DNA from: Anaerosporomusa subterranea
GTDB taxonomy: Bacteria > Bacillota > Negativicutes > Sporomusales > Acetonemataceae
Direction of reading: 5' to 3'
Assembly (NCBI RefSeq): GCF_001611555.1
Contig: NZ_LSGP01000006.1
Span: forward strand, 1 to 64,000
DNA: 64,000 bases
Shown: positions 8,801 to 16,302 of the stretch, in pieces
Numbering within the stretch: the stretch's first letter is position 1
Layout of the letters: every line of letters begins with the position of its first letter
Made by a program: the position numbers and the translations under genes
The notes under the pieces: model-generated
What the model was told of the DNA's origin: nothing
Seen by the model: the letters and a program-made list of their open reading frames with translations, nothing else
The model's database searches: none

Positions 8801-9392
8801 CCATGTTCTCGCCTCAGGCGAAGATGTCAATATCTTCGTATTTGACACTGAAGTGTACTCCAATACTGGCGGTCAGTCCTCGAAGGCTACTCCGACCGCA
8901 GCCATCGCCAAATTTGCCGCCAGCGGTAAACGCACCAAGAAAAAAGATCTCGGCATGATGGCAATGAGTTACGGCTATGTCTATGTCGCGCAAATTTGTA
9001 TGGGCGCCGACAAGAACCAAGCCCTAAAAGCGATTGCCGAAGCAGAAGCATATCCAGGACCATCCCTCATCATTGCCTACTCGCCTTGCATCAACCACGG
9101 CCTAAAAGCCGGTATGGGCAATAGCCAGTTAGAAGCTAAAAAAGCTGTCGAATCTGGCTACTGGGCAATGTATCGCTTCAATCCGACTCTAAAAGATCAA
9201 GGCAAGAACCCCTTTAGCCTGGATTCGAAAGAGCCGACTAGCGACTTCAAAGAATTTCTCATGGGCGAAGTACGCTACTCTTCCCTCAAGAAGCAATATC
9301 CGGAGCAAGCAGACGCCTTGTTTGACAAGACTGCTAAAGACGCTACCGAACGCCTGGCCTCGTATAAGAGACTGGCAAAAGCTGAAGCCTAG
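5883..9392 (+). CDS. nifJ: pyruvate:ferredoxin (flavodoxin) oxidoreductase, single-chain
   Basis: The 1169-residue product has the complete homodimeric PFOR layout. The N-terminal pyrimidine-binding domain begins KTMDGNTAAAH; a transketolase-C-like domain II and the CoA/gamma domain follow; two [4Fe-4S] cassettes lie at about 688-700 (C-x2-C-x2-C-x3-C) and 742-753 (C-x2-C-x2-C-x3-C); the proximal cluster cysteines start with CAGCGE near 810; the TPP site is GDGWAYDIGYGG near 959 through SNTGG. It converts pyruvate and CoA to acetyl-CoA, CO2 and reduced ferredoxin in the cytoplasm, the central step of anaerobic pyruvate use. It stands alone, with a strong terminator behind it and about 300 bases of upstream sequence. 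GAAAGAAGGT serves as ribosome site. Confidence 0.97.
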   Translation: MRKLKTMDGNTAAAHISYAFTEVAAIFPITPSSPMAEGVDEWSAQGRKNIFGNPVRVVEMQSEAGAAGAVHGSLQAGALTSTYTASQGLLLMIPNMYKIAGELLPGVFHVSARALAANSLSIFGDHQDVMAVRQTGFAMLAESSVQEVMDLSAVAHLSAIKGRVPFVNFFDGFRTSHEVQKIEVLEYEELGKLVDREALEAFRANALTPDHPVVRGTAQNPDIYFQEREVSNRFYQAIPDMVEEYMGELSKLTGREYHLFNYYGAPDAERLIIAMGSVCDTIEETVRYMNAQGEKVGLLVVHLYRPFSLEHFFKYIPQTVKKIAVLDRTKEPGAIGEPLYLDVQSAFYTKDVRPVIVGGRYGLGSKEVLPSQILAVFDNLKLEQPKNGFTIGIVDDVTGLSLADGQDIDITPKGTKSCKFWGLGSDGTVGANKSAIKIIGDHTDMYAQAYFSYDSKKSGGITVSHLRFGNQPIKAPYLINKADFVACHNQSYVDKYNVLDGLKTGGTFLLNCVWSSEELEEKLPAAMKRYIADKKINFYTIDAVKIAQEIGLGGRINMIMQSAFFALAQIIPAADASKYLKDAVEKSYGNKGQAIVAMNNAAIDLGVSAAVKISVPASWSEALDQAAATVDVPGFIADILVPMNRQEGDKLPVSAFTGMEDGTFPSGTSAYEKRGIAIDVPEWQPEHCIQCNQCAFVCPHASIRPALLNADEAQAAPEGFVTKPAVGIKDLSFHIAVSPLDCAGCGNCAQVCPAKQKALVMKPLATQLERTAHWDYAVQVSPKANPLNKQTVKGSQFEQPLLEFSGACAGCGETPYAKLITQLFGDRMMIANATGCTSIWGASAPSTPYTTNHRGHGPSWANSLFEDNAEYGLGMFVGVKQLRDSLAEEIQAACSLDISAELKAGLEDWLANKDNSVNTRERADKLVALLEAADLTNPALSAIYKKKDLFVKRSHWIFGGDGWAYDIGYGGVDHVLASGEDVNIFVFDTEVYSNTGGQSSKATPTAAIAKFAASGKRTKKKDLGMMAMSYGYVYVAQICMGADKNQALKAIAEAEAYPGPSLIIAYSPCINHGLKAGMGNSQLEAKKAVESGYWAMYRFNPTLKDQGKNPFSLDSKEPTSDFKEFLMGEVRYSSLKKQYPEQADALFDKTAKDATERLASYKRLAKAEA

Positions 9393-9405
9393 TCCATAGC
9401 GAAAA

Positions 9406-9441
9406 TAGCCCTTATCGGATAAACCGATAAGGGCTATTTCT
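9406..9441 (+). terminator. intrinsic terminator of PFOR
   Basis: TAGCCCTTATCGG (9406-9418) pairs perfectly with CCGATAAGGGCTA (9424-9436) across a 5-base loop and is followed by TTTCT. It begins 13 bases after the stop codon. Confidence 0.92.
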
Positions 9442-9530
9442 CTAAGAGAGCTCAGGATATGATAGCACGAACGCCACTAGCGGCACTATGGACGACTAAT
9501 CCCTCCACCTTCTTCTATGAGACGTGGGCG

Positions 9531-9718
9531 AAGTGATTGAAATGAAATATCCTGCGGATATGAAATAATTTGCTGCGCAAATGGTGAAATATTGCGGTTC
9601 AAACCGCAATTGTGAAATGAAATCCGCCTGCCAACTCTTATGCACAGCAGTGCATTTCATACGGCTTTGCCGTATTTCACCGCTCAGCGATTTCACCTGC
9701 CGGCAGGCGGATTTCATT
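9531..9718. repeat. array of short hairpins joined by TGAAAT linkers
   Basis: Seven or more small perfect palindromes follow one another: ATATCC/GGATAT (9547-9561), ATTTGC/GCAAAT (9568-9582), ATTGCGGT/ACCGCAAT (9591-9610), ATGCAC/GTGCAT (9640-9655), ACGGC/GCCGT (9661-9673), CGC/GCG (9681-9689) and CCTGCC/GGCAGG (9696-9707). They are joined by TGAAAT in the left half and by its complement ATTTCA in the right half. The second half is also closed by an outer stem, AATGAAATCCGCCTGCC against its complement ending at 9718. No coding potential. It lies between the PFOR terminator and tRNA-Ser. Confidence 0.8.
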
Positions 9719-9719
9719 G

Positions 9720-9758
9720 AAAAACCCTCTGAAATTATAATAATTTCAGAGGGTTTTT
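9720..9758 (-). terminator. terminator of tRNA-Ser(CGA), bidirectional
   Basis: AAAAACCCTCTGAAATTAT and its perfect complement flank a single-base centre, with A and T runs on both sides. It begins 2 bases beyond the CCA end of the minus-strand tRNA. Confidence 0.88.
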
Positions 9759-9760
9759 CT

Positions 9761-9849
9761 TGGCGGAGGAGGTGGGATTCGAACCCACGGACGGTTGCCC
9801 GTCACCTGATTTCGAGTCAGGCTCGTTATAGCCACTTCGATACTCCTCC
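9761..9849 (-). tRNA. tRNA-Ser (anticodon CGA)
   Basis: Acceptor GGAGGAG/CTCCTCC, long variable arm, GGTTCGAATCC T-loop and encoded CCA. The anticodon loop CTCGAAA gives CGA, which reads UCG. Confidence 0.96.
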
Positions 9850-9867
9850 AAGTGTAAATATGCATTT

Positions 9868-10332
9868 TTACTCTGGTTGCGATTTGCGGCGCATACGAAA
9901 AAACTGTTTCATAATCGCCGAGCATTCATCAGCACGAACCCCAGCGGTTACTTGCAGACTATGGTTAAGTGCTTGATGTTGAGTCACATTAAACACCGAC
10001 TCCACAGCGCCCGCTTTATAATCAGCACTGCCGTATACCAAGCGGTCAACCCGGCTCATTACCAACCCGCCAGCACACATGGGACACGGTTCTATAGTAA
10101 CATAAAGCGTGCTTCCGGTCAAACGCCAACGTTTAAGTTTCTCACATGCCTGACGGATAACAATCATTTCAGCGTGCGCCGTCGCGTCATGCCAAGTCTC
10201 GCGCATGTTGTGAGCTGAGGCGATCACTTCGCCATCAAGCGTCAGAATAGCGCCAATTGGCACTTCGCCTAGCTGATATGCCTTTTCGGCTTGCTCAAGA
10301 GCTAGCCCCATGAAGTAGCTGTCATCATTCAT
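9868..10332 (-). CDS. tadA: tRNA-specific adenosine deaminase TadA
   Basis: The product (154 residues from MNDDSYF at 10332; an open frame continues to 10401 without a clear ribosome site) carries the cytidine-deaminase zinc motifs HAE at about residue 55 and PCPMC about 30 residues later, with EVPIGAIL near the N-terminus. TadA converts A34 to inosine in tRNA-Arg(ACG). Length matches the 150-160 norm. It lies just upstream of tRNA-Ser(CGA) on the same strand, another arrangement seen near dnaX in Firmicutes. Confidence 0.93.
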   Translation of the reverse strand: MNDDSYFMGLALEQAEKAYQLGEVPIGAILTLDGEVIASAHNMRETWHDATAHAEMIVIRQACEKLKRWRLTGSTLYVTIEPCPMCAGGLVMSRVDRLVYGSADYKAGAVESVFNVTQHQALNHSLQVTAGVRADECSAIMKQFFRMRRKSQPE

Positions 10333-10435
10333 CTGTCTACACCAATCGTTTTCATCGACATTGATAGATACAAACGGCAGATTATATTTTATCACACGCA
10401 TGCCACATTATGCAACTAGGTTTTGACACTAGGTT

Positions 10436-11281
10436 TTATCTGCCTTCCCTAATACCCTTACCTGTATCACTACGTAGGACTCTCACTCGCAGGAACTGCC
10501 CAAGTAGCTCGATGGCTATAACCAACAATAGAATAGCGAAAATCAGAGTTGACACTTCATGGTACATAAACAGCTTCATACTGATAATCAACTGGGTACC
10601 GATACCCCCGGCTCCCACAAATCCCAGAACAGTAGCAGAACGAAGGTTACATTCCCAGCGAAAAAGCGTATACGAAAGAAAGATCGATAAGCTCATGGGA
10701 AAACGGACAAATAGGAATTCTTGAAACTGGTTGCAACCACTTACTCGAGCAGTTTCTACTAACCGCAAATCCACCGCTTCGAACATCTCACCATACAGTT
10801 TGCCGAGAATACCAGTACTATGGGCAGCCAACGCTAGTATTCCCGGGAATGGACCTAATCCAACGGCAACGACAAATATGAGCGCCCACATGAGTTCTGG
10901 AATGCCCCGCAATAAGCCTAGCAGGGCACGCACAAAGTAGTAAACTAGCCACCGTAACGACCACTGAAGCTTCCCCAGTCGCCGAACATCAAACTCTTCC
11001 CCCTGCGGCCGGATCGCAACAACCGACAGAGGTAACGCAAATACAATGGCGAGAGCTGTCGACACAAGGGAAATCTCTACTGTTTCCCATAGTAACTTCA
11101 GTATTTGCCATAGAAATGGCGGACTTGTTTCCATCGGCCACAAGCCGGCAATAAAGCGTTGCACCGCTCTTACATTTTTAGGCTCTAATAACGTCCCAAA
11201 GGATACCCCCGTATCTAAGCCGCTATAAAAGATGCTGAGCAGCAGCCCTATGGCAATCAACCCATTTAACCAACCGGTCAT
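10436..11281 (-). CDS. phnE: phosphonate/phosphite-type ABC transporter permease
   Basis: The 281-residue product has about six membrane segments and the binding-protein-dependent permease loop (EARVSGCNQFQEF region), with RGIPELMWALIF just before it, a signature of PhnE-type permeases. It is the last gene of phnD-phnC-phnE; its ATG overlaps the phnC stop by four bases (ATGA), so the two are coupled. It would form the membrane channel for phosphonate, phosphite or a related oxyanion. No C-P lyase or phosphonatase gene is nearby, so the substrate is open. Confidence 0.88.
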   Translation of the reverse strand: MTGWLNGLIAIGLLLSIFYSGLDTGVSFGTLLEPKNVRAVQRFIAGLWPMETSPPFLWQILKLLWETVEISLVSTALAIVFALPLSVVAIRPQGEEFDVRRLGKLQWSLRWLVYYFVRALLGLLRGIPELMWALIFVVAVGLGPFPGILALAAHSTGILGKLYGEMFEAVDLRLVETARVSGCNQFQEFLFVRFPMSLSIFLSYTLFRWECNLRSATVLGFVGAGGIGTQLIISMKLFMYHEVSTLIFAILLLVIAIELLGQFLRVRVLRSDTGKGIREGR

Positions 11282-12042
11282 TGAGGCAATCCCTCCTTGC
11301 TCCCGGTACTGGCCAACCGCGAATACCCGGCACTCTCAACAAATTTCTCGGGCGGGCCGTCAAAGCAGATACTTCCTTGCTCAAGCATTAAAATACGATC
11401 ACAATACTTAATCGCATGATCGAGTTGGTGCAGATTCATTATCACAGTCTTACCCTGCAGCTTTAGCGATTGAAAGTTAACCAATATCAGGCTGGCGGTT
11501 GTGGGGTCGACAGAAGCAATTGGCTCATCGGCAAGGAAAATATCTGCTTGGCTATAAAGTGCTCTGGCTATAGCAACTCGCTGCTGTTGCCCACCCGATA
11601 ATTCCTGACAACGTTCGCTAATCTTATCATCAATATTCAATTTCTCTAATATCTCTCGAATCTCGCCAGTTTCCCTCGCAGGCATCGCCATACGGCGGAT
11701 TGTTTCATACCATGAGGCGCCCGCTAAGCGACCAAGAATCACATTACGTCTGACATCCAAACAGGGTATAACGTTATGATTCTGATAAACAGTAGCTATT
11801 CGCCCGCGTAGTTTACGCAGTTCTCCCCGAGTTACCGTACTCATATCGATACCAAAGAGAGTAAGGCCGCCGCCTGTCGGAAAGATTGCACCACACAGCA
11901 AACGCATAAGAGTGGTTTTACCAACTCCACTTTGACCGACAACGCCTACAAACTCCCCTTCGCTTATCGTAAAGGAAGCCGACTTCAGCCCCTGGCCATT
12001 CGAATATATTTTTGATACATTGTTTGCTACAACCAATTTCAT
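11278..12042 (-). CDS. phnC: phosphonate/phosphite-type ABC transporter ATP-binding protein
   Basis: The 254-residue product has Walker A GQSGVGKTT near residue 37, the LSGGQQQR signature and Walker B IFLADEP followed by the ASVDP D-loop. ATG at 12042 is favoured, 8 bases after AAGGG; a GTG three codons upstream is the alternative. A hairpin terminator lies between phnD and this gene, so it is probably expressed below the level of the binding protein. Confidence 0.9.
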   Translation of the reverse strand: MKLVVANNVSKIYSNGQGLKSASFTISEGEFVGVVGQSGVGKTTLMRLLCGAIFPTGGGLTLFGIDMSTVTRGELRKLRGRIATVYQNHNVIPCLDVRRNVILGRLAGASWYETIRRMAMPARETGEIREILEKLNIDDKISERCQELSGGQQQRVAIARALYSQADIFLADEPIASVDPTTASLILVNFQSLKLQGKTVIMNLHQLDHAIKYCDRILMLEQGSICFDGPPEKFVESAGYSRLASTGSKEGLPQ

Positions 12043-12054
12043 ACTAATCACCCT

Positions 12055-12088
12055 TAAAAAGAAGGCAGGAGACCTCTCCTGCCTTCTT
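12055..12088 (-). terminator. partial terminator between phnD and phnC
   Basis: AAGAAGGCAGGAG (12059-12071) and CTCCTGCCTTCTT (12076-12088) form a 13-bp stem with a 4-base loop, followed on the minus strand by TTTT. Such attenuating hairpins commonly let the binding protein be made in excess over the transporter. Confidence 0.8.
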
Positions 12089-12090
12089 GC

Positions 12091-12978
12091 CTATTTTTTC
12101 GGGTTTAAGAGACCAAGACGTTTTGCTTCCCGTTCGGCTTCAGCGTAATTGGCATCCGTTACCTTGGCAAATGCTGTCGCCCGCATGAGCTCAAGTACGG
12201 TAGGGTCCTGCATTGTGAGGAAGGCGTCAACAATTTTGGTTTCAAGCTGTTTATCAAAGCTGTCCCGTACAACCCAAGGATACCCTTCGACCAAGTGTTT
12301 TTCAAGCACTCTGATCTTCGCTTTATCCACAGTTCCCTTTGCGATAAGGCGATTTAAGATACGACCTTCGATACCGCCGGCATCTACTGTTGCATTTTGA
12401 ACAGCTTGAGCAGTGGCATCATGACCGCCACTATACACCACATGCTTGAAATCATCCGGCACCTTAATTCCCGCTTTATCCAACATGACCCGTGGGTAAA
12501 GCGAGCCTGACGTAGAGCTAATGTCGCCAAAGGCGAATACCTTACCTTTAAGCTCTGCCACTGATTTACTATCTTTTTCAGTCGGCGCGATAATTAAGCT
12601 ATAGTATTTCGTGGTATTCGTTTCTTGGTCAATTTCGGTTACGATGGGATGGATTTTTGCGCGTTGCTTAGCTTGAACATATGTAAGTCCACCGAAATAC
12701 GCAACATCGAGCTTATCATTGGCCATCGCCTCAACAACACCTGCGTAGTCAGTTGCAACAAACAATTCCACCGGCATATTTATTTTCTCAGACAAATATT
12801 TGCGAAACGGCTCATATTGCGCTTTTATTTTGTCAGGAGCTTGATTGGGAACCAACCCAACTCTAAGCACCTCTTGTTTGGCTTTGTCCGCTTTCTTCGC
12901 GTCGGTTCCGCCGCAGCCAGCGAGTACAAAAATGGCGAATACTATAAATAGTAATACAGTAAATAACTTCTTGTTCAA
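12091..12978 (-). CDS. phnD: phosphate/phosphite/phosphonate-binding lipoprotein
   Basis: Starts with TTG at 12978, 8 bases after GAGGG. The 295-residue product has a lipoprotein signal (about 20 residues, lipobox LAGC) and the PhnD-like pattern: LRVGLVPNQAP, then AYFGGLTYVQA, FGDISSTSGSLYPR and QAVQNATVDAGG. The last two form the anion-binding loops in this family. It would capture the substrate outside the membrane and hand it to the PhnE/PhnC transporter. A consensus promoter lies 36 bases upstream of the start. Confidence 0.9.
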   Translation of the reverse strand: MNKKLFTVLLFIVFAIFVLAGCGGTDAKKADKAKQEVLRVGLVPNQAPDKIKAQYEPFRKYLSEKINMPVELFVATDYAGVVEAMANDKLDVAYFGGLTYVQAKQRAKIHPIVTEIDQETNTTKYYSLIIAPTEKDSKSVAELKGKVFAFGDISSTSGSLYPRVMLDKAGIKVPDDFKHVVYSGGHDATAQAVQNATVDAGGIEGRILNRLIAKGTVDKAKIRVLEKHLVEGYPWVVRDSFDKQLETKIVDAFLTMQDPTVLELMRATAFAKVTDANYAEAEREAKRLGLLNPKK

Positions 12979-13013
12979 ACTAAATCCCTCACTCTTTATT
13001 TTTTCACTAATTT

Positions 13014-13042
13014 AGTGTATGGCGATAGCAGCAAATAGTCAA
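13014..13042 (-). promoter_or_regulatory. sigma-A type promoter of phnDCE
   Basis: Minus-strand -35 TTGACT (13037-13042), 17-base spacer, -10 TACACT (13014-13019). No clear Pho box could be identified by eye. Confidence 0.65.
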
Positions 13043-13377
13043 TAGAAAAAATCTATTACTTTTATAGATAAAATCTAAAGTCAATTAGAGACAACAAAGC
13101 CCCGAGCGCTCTGCCGCCTTCATCTTTGCCGCCTGATTATTGGTGGAGATGTTCTGCAAGACAATGACATCACCTTCCATCTCCTGACTTCGGGGATATG
13201 GATGATCTTGCGACTGCCGTCCCGCAAGCAGGATCTCTGGCGTTCACCCTAGCAGCCAGTTTCAATAGATTTGCATTAGATTTTACAGCTTCTGCAGTAG
13301 GCCTCAGCAGCCAAGCAGGAACTTTCTAATTGGTGTCAGAATTTATCATTAAATGACGAATGAAGGAGGCACAACCT
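13043..13377. other. intergenic stretch, no gene recognised
   Basis: About 330 bases between divergent phnD and the PAS protein. GC-richer in the middle (13095-13260), with short readable segments on either strand but no start, ribosome site or family pattern. It may be an eroded gene. AAGGAGG at its right end belongs to the next gene. Confidence 0.4.
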
Positions 13378-14337
13378 ATGTACGATTATTTTAAAGTATT
13401 TATAAATAATGTACTTGATTATCTGGATGAAGGTGTCTACTTCACTGATTTAAACAAGAATATTCTCTATTGGAATAGCGGTGCTGAAACTATCACCGGC
13501 TATCGATTAGATGAAATCGCCATGCAAAAGTGCTGTCAAGTCATATCTCATACCAATATTAACGGCGAGCAGCTTTGTGACAAACAATGCCTAAGCACAA
13601 AAGTTATTGAAGAAGGAAAACTACAAGAAAACTTTATGTTTATTGTCCATAAAGAGGGGCATCTCGTTCCTGTCACGATCAGAACCTTCCCCGTCCATGA
13701 TAAAGACGGCGAAATTACGGGCTTCATTGAATTAATCTCCGATAATTCTCGTCAAAAGCTCGGGCAGGATAAGGTGGGCGCTTTAACTAAAGCTGCCTAT
13801 ATTGACTCTCTTTCTGAGTTATTCAGTAAGCAATATATCGAAAATAGACTGCAAGCAATGCTGACGGAAGCGCCTGAAAAGAGGAAAGCGTTTAGCATCC
13901 TATATATCAACATTACTGGTTTTCGAGCGATTAATGAGGTGTATGGCGTTTCAAGAGCCGATAGGCTGCTGAAAATGGTCGCAAAGAAGTTGTCCACCGG
14001 TATTAGTTTTCCCAGCATTATCGGGAGGTGGCATGGAGCAAGCTTTATTGCCGTTGTGGAAACCACCAATAAGAGTCTGCTCCTGCTTCTGGCAGGTAAA
14101 TTAAAAACGCTCATTTCTGAAGCTGACTTTTCCGTTGGCGAGGAGACTATACCCATTAAGGTGTCGGTCGGTTACGCAATCTCGCAAAGTTATGACACGC
14201 TAGACTACATCATAGAGCGCGCTACTAAGGCTTCCCTTGATGAAAAAGAAACAGAGGAGCCGCAAACGAGTAAAGTCGCACCCGCTATAAATAATCAACA
14301 GAAAAATCGCTTTCACTCTATCAGATCAAACCGGTGA
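13378..14337 (+). CDS. PAS domain protein with degenerate GGDEF domain
   Basis: ATG at 13378 lies 9 bases after AAGGAGG; the frame extends to 13360 over the ribosome site. The 319-residue product has an N-terminal PAS domain (about 10-125: D.GVYFTD.N..I.YWN.GAE.ITGY) with the C....ING..LC...C cysteine pattern common in PAS-GGDEF proteins, then a diguanylate-cyclase fold (about 145-290). Where GGDEF is expected the sequence reads RWHGASF, so synthesis of cyclic-di-GMP is unlikely. It may act as a binding or sensor protein. No membrane segment, so it is probably cytoplasmic. Stands alone with a strong terminator behind. Confidence 0.8.
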   Translation: MYDYFKVFINNVLDYLDEGVYFTDLNKNILYWNSGAETITGYRLDEIAMQKCCQVISHTNINGEQLCDKQCLSTKVIEEGKLQENFMFIVHKEGHLVPVTIRTFPVHDKDGEITGFIELISDNSRQKLGQDKVGALTKAAYIDSLSELFSKQYIENRLQAMLTEAPEKRKAFSILYINITGFRAINEVYGVSRADRLLKMVAKKLSTGISFPSIIGRWHGASFIAVVETTNKSLLLLLAGKLKTLISEADFSVGEETIPIKVSVGYAISQSYDTLDYIIERATKASLDEKETEEPQTSKVAPAINNQQKNRFHSIRSNR

Positions 14338-14370
14338 TCACATTATTATTGTTTAACCCAGAATAAAACA

Positions 14371-14423
14371 AACTAGGAGGCCGGGGGTTGTGTAAAAACA
14401 CAGCCCCCGGCCTCCTAGTTTAT
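14371..14423. terminator. strong bidirectional terminator
   Basis: AACTAGGAGGCCGGGGG.. and its complement form a stem of over 20 bp with a short A-rich loop, flanked by A and T tracts. It separates the plus-strand PAS gene from minus-strand features. Confidence 0.9.
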
Positions 14424-14431
14424 ATCTCGGC

Positions 14432-14620
14432 TTACAAATCGCGATCGGCAAAGGAAGCCTCGGGCTGGGGCTTTACCAATTCTTCGGCTCGCGTTAGAGC
14501 AAAATATTGAACGGCGGCGACGAGAATCAGCGCTACGCCAATCAGATAAATGCTACTATAGTTAGAGGCTTGATATGCAGAAGGTTTCGCTGATTCGTGT
14601 CCGCAAGCCGCATTGTTCAA
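14432..14620 (-). CDS. possible small membrane protein or gene remnant
   Basis: A 62-codon frame with one hydrophobic segment (SSIYLIGVALILVAAVQYF, about 22-40) and a charged C-terminus, ending next to a strong terminator. There is no ATG and no ribosome site; the only start is a TTG one codon after a stop. It could be the tail of a decayed gene. No family recognised. Confidence 0.3.
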   Translation of the reverse strand: MNNAACGHESAKPSAYQASNYSSIYLIGVALILVAAVQYFALTRAEELVKPQPEASFADRDL

Positions 14621-14746
14621 TAGTCATTCAAATGGTCTGGCGGACGAATGGCTATCTGTCGCCTGCCGTCACACATTTACTGTCCTATGCGGAGAATAAC
14701 CTACGTTTAAGCGAATAGAAAAGATGCCCACGCTTTGCTAAGAAAC

Positions 14747-14785
14747 AAGAGACTTCAAGAGCCCTATGACTCTTGAAGTCTCTTT
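14747..14785 (-). terminator. terminator of the thioesterase gene
   Basis: AAGAGACTTCAAGAG and its complement flank CCCTATGA. The stem core (ACTTCAAGAG) recurs at 29736-29766, and a variant (GCTTCAAGAG) at 25027-25059. Confidence 0.75.
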
Positions 14786-14823
14786 AACCTTCTTATGGTG
14801 CTCCTGCGAGGGCATGACCCCTC

Positions 14824-15318
14824 TTAAGTTAAGTTACTTGGTAAAATACATACTCTTTCCTTGTTTCGATTCGCTTCGTATCTAAGCTTAGCCTCCTCAA
14901 ATACCGCCTTTTCATGATCTGTTGTAAGTTCTAAAGAAGGCACAGGCATTGGATGCCCGCCAGCATTTATGGCTACCATCGAAAATAATGCTGTTAAAGC
15001 ACAATTTGACGATTTCTCCTTATAAAGATCCTCCACGGACACGACAACTGAAACCTCCATAGAAGATTTTCCGACAAACGTCAAGTAGGCGTGGCAAGTT
15101 ACTAAATTTCCGACATAAATCGGCTGATGGAATATAAGCTCATCTACCCTGGCTGTTACAACACTTGAACGGGCGTGTTTATGGGCAGCAACATACGCTG
15201 CATTATCCATCATCTTCATTATTTCTCCGCCATGAACATTTCCGGCAACGTTTGCTTGATGAGGAAGCATTACCATAGACATTGTTACAGTAGATTCTTG
15301 TATTGTTTTGCTTTTCAT
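14824..15318 (-). CDS. acyl-CoA thioesterase (YciA/hotdog family)
   Basis: The 164-residue product has the hotdog-fold acyl-CoA hydrolase pattern: M.LP.QAN..GNVHGGEIMKMMD at about 16-38, with the catalytic-region aspartate, then VDEL.F..PI..G and a VVVSVED strand. These cytoplasmic enzymes hydrolyse acyl-CoA esters and form hexamers. A Shine-Dalgarno AGGGGAT precedes 15318. It is a single gene with terminators on either side. Substrate length cannot be told from sequence. Confidence 0.88.
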   Translation of the reverse strand: MKSKTIQESTVTMSMVMLPHQANVAGNVHGGEIMKMMDNAAYVAAHKHARSSVVTARVDELIFHQPIYVGNLVTCHAYLTFVGKSSMEVSVVVSVEDLYKEKSSNCALTALFSMVAINAGGHPMPVPSLELTTDHEKAVFEEAKLRYEANRNKERVCILPSNLT

Positions 15319-15501
15319 CTATTAATCCCCTTTTTCTGCTCCGTTGATCCGGTTACTAAGCTTACAGTATGTAGTCTTAGTTTGAATTCACTGGAATATA
15401 CGAGGCCATTACGATACAAAGTTAACCTTGAAGCTGATGGTCTGGTTTCTATTAGTTCGCCAACGGACTCCAATGAGAACTATCCAGACTCACATAAAGA
15501 A

Positions 15502-15550
15502 GACAGCCTATAGGCCTCCGACCTAAGAGGGCGGCGGTTTACAGGCTGCG
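15502..15550 (-). terminator. terminator-like hairpin after the ferredoxin-type gene
   Basis: On the minus strand GCAGCCTGTA pairs with TATAGGCTGTC around a GC-rich middle, followed by TTCTTT. The part CCTAAGAG..TTACAGGCT also appears, diverged, at 21905-21932 upstream of the Ca2+-ATPase. Confidence 0.6.
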
Positions 15551-15579
15551 CTAAAAATTCCTCAATATATTTCAGACAT

Positions 15580-16302
15580 CTAACGTTTCAAAGTAGCTTT
15601 TCCATAAGTCAGCGTATTGTTTACTGGACAAGCGGCAATACATTTAAAGCAATTGATACATTGTGCGTTACGGACATTTTGGCCGGCAGAAACCTGAATA
15701 TTCATTGGGCAAGCCTTGTCGCACTGTTTACAATTCACGCAGGTCTCTGGATTTCTTTTGATCGTAAAAAACCGCGTTAGACTCGCCACGCCAAACTTAA
15801 TACCCTCTGAACAAGCATAGTTGCAAAAAGGTCTTTCAAAGAAAAGCGCAACTGCCAAAAAACCGCCTACAACGAGAAGAGCTGCGGTTTGAACGGTTCG
15901 CCCTCCAGCAACTGCCATAAAAGATTTATAGGCATTAATCGGAACTACATCTGTGAGTGTCTTAGCGCCCAGCAGCAATACTGCCGCCATCAACAGGTAC
16001 CTCGAATATTGTGCATAGCGCTGAAACTTTGGCGGCATTTTAAGTTTTCGCTCCCAAAAAAGCGATCCTATCTTCCCGAATATATCCTGAGCCGTTCCAA
16101 ATGGACAAATCCAGCCGCAGAAATAGTTCCCGGCAACAAAGGCCAACGGTAACAAAATAATCAGTACTGGCCTGATACTAGAGTATAATCCGGCTACCAC
16201 TACTAGTAAAAATATTATTTGTACTATGTTTCTAATCTGCTGCATCCTTTGCAAATCTGCGAAATTCGCCTTGCCGCTTTGCAGCTTACAATTGTTAATC
16301 AT
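15580..16302 (-). CDS. membrane-bound 4Fe-4S protein (NapH/YccM-like)
   Basis: The 240-residue product has four membrane segments (about 22-40, 45-62, 105-120, 138-155), the CGWICPFG motif after segment 2 and FCNYAC after segment 4, as in NapH/CcoG-like proteins, and two C-terminal [4Fe-4S] cassettes (C-x2-C-x2-C-x3-CP and C-x2-C-x2-C-x3-CP). Such proteins pass electrons between quinol or cytoplasmic ferredoxin and a partner reductase. No partner gene is adjacent, so the pathway is unknown. RBS AAGGTGA precedes 16302. Confidence 0.85.
   Translation of the reverse strand: MINNCKLQSGKANFADLQRMQQIRNIVQIIFLLVVVAGLYSSIRPVLIILLPLAFVAGNYFCGWICPFGTAQDIFGKIGSLFWERKLKMPPKFQRYAQYSRYLLMAAVLLLGAKTLTDVVPINAYKSFMAVAGGRTVQTAALLVVGGFLAVALFFERPFCNYACSEGIKFGVASLTRFFTIKRNPETCVNCKQCDKACPMNIQVSAGQNVRNAQCINCFKCIAACPVNNTLTYGKATLKR

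Noticed and set aside
9581-9976. Plus-strand frame of 131 codons across the hairpin array and tRNA-Ser
   Set aside because: It runs through the hairpin array and a tRNA antisense strand, so it is not a gene.
14795-14822. A fifth tRNA-Arg remnant (ATGGTGCTCCTGCGAGGGC)
   Set aside because: Only about 18 of 25 positions agree, though it also follows a hairpin; too weak to list.
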